Positions 62,641 to 64,000 of a stretch of DNA of 64,000 bases are shown here, piece after piece; positions within the stretch are counted from its first letter, which is position 1; the number at the start of each line of letters is the position of its first letter. The notes under the pieces are model-generated. The model made no database searches, had not been told where the DNA came from, and saw only the letters and a list, made by a program, of their open reading frames with translations. The stretch is from positions 60,066 to 124,065 of the forward strand of contig NZ_RHOI01000005.1 in assembly GCF_003946165.1 (NCBI RefSeq), written 5' to 3'. Source of the stretch: Lacticaseibacillus baoqingensis (GTDB taxonomy: Bacteria > Bacillota > Bacilli > Lactobacillales > Lactobacillaceae). Both the position numbers and the translations under genes were made by a program.

Positions 62641-62712
62641 TGACCCGTACGGGATTTGAACCCATGTTACCGCCGTGAAAGGGCGGTGTCTTAACCACTT
62701 GACCAACGGGCC
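62641..62712 (-). tRNA. tRNA-Glu (TTC)
   Basis: Acceptor GGCCCGT/ACGGGTC (one G-U), anticodon TTC. Confidence 0.95.
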
Positions 62713-62720
62713 ATCATACA

Positions 62721-62809
62721 ACGGAGACGGAGGGATTTGAACCCTCGCGCCAGTTTCCCGACCTACACCCTTAGCAGGGGCGCCTCTTCAGCCACTTGAG
62801 TACGTCTCC
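62721..62809 (-). tRNA. tRNA-Ser (GCT)
   Basis: Long variable arm, anticodon GCT, G73. Confidence 0.95.
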
Positions 62810-62831
62810 ATGACAATATTATTCAGTTAAA

Positions 62832-62905
<74 letters not shown>

Positions 62906-62918
62906 AAAACAAGATTCC

Positions 62919-62989
62919 AGCGGGTGACGAGAATCGAACTCGCGACAACAGCTTGGAAGGCTGTGGTTTTACCACTAAACTACACCCGC
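62919..62989 (-). tRNA. tRNA-Gly (TCC)
   Basis: Acceptor GCGGGTG/CACCCGC, U73, anticodon TCC. Confidence 0.95.
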
Positions 62990-63007
62990 ATTTAAGGTAT
63001 CGGGTAA

Positions 63008-63080
63008 TGGCGCGGGACAGAATCGAACTGCCGACACATGGAGCTTCAATCCATTGCTCTACCAACTGAGCTACCGAGCC
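63008..63080 (-). tRNA. tRNA-Phe (GAA), copy 1 in transcription order
   Basis: As the copy at 62284-62356, with the same T4-C69 mismatch but an A52-T62 pair in the T stem. Confidence 0.94.
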
Positions 63081-63085
63081 GACAC

Positions 63086-63159
63086 CGGTTCCAACGAGAC
63101 TCGAACTCGTGATCTCCTGCGTGACAGGCAGGCGTCCTAACCAACTAGACCATGGAACC
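63086..63159 (-). tRNA. tRNA-Asp (GTC)
   Basis: Second gene copy of tRNA-Asp, part of the repeated Phe-Asp-fMet block. Confidence 0.95.
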
Positions 63160-63161
63160 AA

Positions 63162-63235
<74 letters not shown>

Positions 63236-63280
63236 ATAATAGTAAATTTTAAACTAGCCGATCCATCAATTGCGCCACGA

Positions 63281-63354
63281 TGGACCTTGTAGGGCTCGAA
63301 CCTACGACCGGACGGTTATGAGCCGTCTGCTCTAACCAACTGAGCTAAAGGTCC
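63281..63354 (-). tRNA. tRNA-Ile2 (CAT, lysidine-modified) or elongator tRNA-Met
   Basis: Anticodon CAT with body GGACCTT...AAGGTCC, which resembles the Bacillus Ile2 gene whose C34 becomes lysidine. The neighbouring CAT gene (63363-63436) resembles elongator Met, leaving Ile2 for this one. Assignment is from recalled similarity. Confidence 0.75.
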
Positions 63355-63362
63355 AAGCACGA

Positions 63363-63436
63363 TCGCGGCGGGGGGGATCGAACCCTCGACCTCCCGGGTA
63401 TGAACCGGACGCTCTAGCCAGCTGAGCTACACCGCG
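63363..63436 (-). tRNA. Elongator tRNA-Met (CAT)
   Basis: Acceptor CGCGGTG/CGCCGCG, loop GGTTCATACCC, most like elongator Met of Bacillus. Confidence 0.8.
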
Positions 63437-63461
63437 AAAAACTTTATGGACTCGCGTCCAA

Positions 63462-63535
63462 TCGGGAAAACAGGATTCGAACCTGCGACCCCCTGGTCCC
63501 AAACCAGGTGCTCTACCAAGCTGAGCTATTTCCCG
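63462..63535 (-). tRNA. tRNA-Pro (TGG)
   Basis: Acceptor CGGGAAA/TTTCCCG, anticodon TGG. Confidence 0.95.
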
Positions 63536-63540
63536 AACAA

Positions 63541-63614
63541 TGCACCCAGTAGGAGTCGAACCTACAACCTTCTGATTCGTAGTCAGACACTCTATCCAAT
63601 TGCGCTATGGGTGC
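63541..63614 (-). tRNA. tRNA-Arg (ACG)
   Basis: Acceptor GCACCCA/TGGGTGC, anticodon ACG (A34 to inosine expected). Confidence 0.95.
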
Positions 63615-63640
63615 ATGTGCTTTCACCGATTACTCGGCGA

Positions 63641-63712
63641 AGCGGAAGACGAGATTCGAACTCGCGACCCCCACCATGGCAAGGTGATGTTCTACCACTG
63701 AACTACTTCCGC
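63641..63712 (-). tRNA. tRNA-Gly (GCC)
   Basis: Acceptor GCGGAAG/CTTCCGC, U73, anticodon GCC. Confidence 0.95.
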
Positions 63713-63729
63713 ATTAAATATTCAATTAC

Positions 63730-63802
63730 TGCCGACTAAAGGATTCGAACCTTCGACCCTCTGTTTACAAGACAGATGCTCTGCCAGCTGAGCTAAGTCG
63801 GC
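63730..63802 (-). tRNA. tRNA-Thr (TGT)
   Basis: Acceptor GCCGACT/AGTCGGC, anticodon TGT. Confidence 0.95.
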
Positions 63803-63844
63803 ATGGACTCAACTGGTTGGTCCTGGATGGATCTGACGATCCAA

Positions 63845-63917
63845 TGGAGGATACAGGGCTCGAACCTGTGACCCTCTGCTTGTAAGGCAGACGCTCTCCC
63901 AACTGAGCTAATCCTCC
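63845..63917 (-). tRNA. tRNA-Val (TAC)
   Basis: Acceptor GGAGGAT/ATCCTCC, anticodon loop CTTACAA. First tRNA after the 5S gene. Confidence 0.95.
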
Positions 63918-63924
63918 ATTTACA

Positions 63925-64000
63925 GCGTGGCGACTTCCTACCCTCGCAGGCAGTTGCCCACCAACTACTCTCGGCGTAGAGAAGCTTAACTTCTGTGTTC
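63925..64000 (-). rRNA. rrf: 5S ribosomal RNA, partial (3' part)
   Basis: The minus strand reads GAACACAGAAGTTAAGC, then GAGAGTAGTTGG and GGGTAGGAAGTCGCCACGC, the conserved 3' two thirds of 5S rRNA. The 5' end lies beyond the right edge. It implies a full rRNA operon to the right, with this tRNA array as its tail. Confidence 0.95.

Overview
The window looks like chromosomal DNA of a Lactobacillaceae species with a genome near half GC, most like the Lacticaseibacillus casei group or a close relative. The evidence is the Firmicutes gene blocks (rny-recA-cinA-pgsA-rodZ-ymfIHF-ftsK; relQ-nadK-rluA; ecfA1-ecfA2-ecfT-truA; rplM-rpsI), a leuS T-box, a CoiA/SpxH locus and an rRNA-linked tRNA array without encoded CCA ends. 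Species assignment is inference. I see no prophage, insertion sequence or CRISPR array.

Layout. 1-6300 (minus): the front end of a surface polysaccharide operon: initiating phosphoglycosyltransferase, Wzz/CpsC-like regulator, CpsD-like kinase with altered motifs, LicD transferase, TarI/IspD-type cytidylyltransferase, extended SDR and a GT2 cut by the window edge. 6561-9326: a secreted GH25 muramidase with six C-terminal repeats. 9524-23792 (minus): RNA turnover, recombination and envelope housekeeping genes, with a LexA-type box before recA. 24046-34469: small transcription units, including rlmA-like, corA, PurR-box-linked guaC, zinc-independent S14, an orphan sorbitol-type EIIA, a lactonase, cutC, uppP, the relQ-nadK-rluA operon, a CYTH protein and spxH. 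34570-38922: coiA, then about 730 bases without a credible protein gene that hold a promoter and a chain of clean hairpins (candidate structured RNA of about 430 nt), then an ACT/PFL-like pair and pnuC. 39047-46140: PepSY lipoprotein, tRNA-Leu, nnrD, rsuA, a MurJ-like flippase, and leuS behind a T-box. 46210-55999: an accessory transport and stress block: PAP2 phosphatase, an ABC exporter with its own TetR, two DHA2 drug exporters, a MerR, an NAD(P)-binding protein broken by an in-frame TGA, a zinc alcohol dehydrogenase and a MarR whose likely 20-bp operator occurs twice. 56097-61575: rpsI, rplM, an inserted MFS gene, truA and the ECF energy-coupling module. 61730-64000: 24 tRNA genes following a 5S rRNA gene, all on the minus strand.

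How it fits together: the polysaccharide genes, uppP and the MurJ-like protein share undecaprenyl-phosphate traffic; relQ and nadK sit in a nucleotide-signalling operon; guaC carries PurR-type boxes; the 46-56 kb block reads as self-regulated efflux and detoxification units. The least explained object is the structured RNA candidate at 35741-36203.
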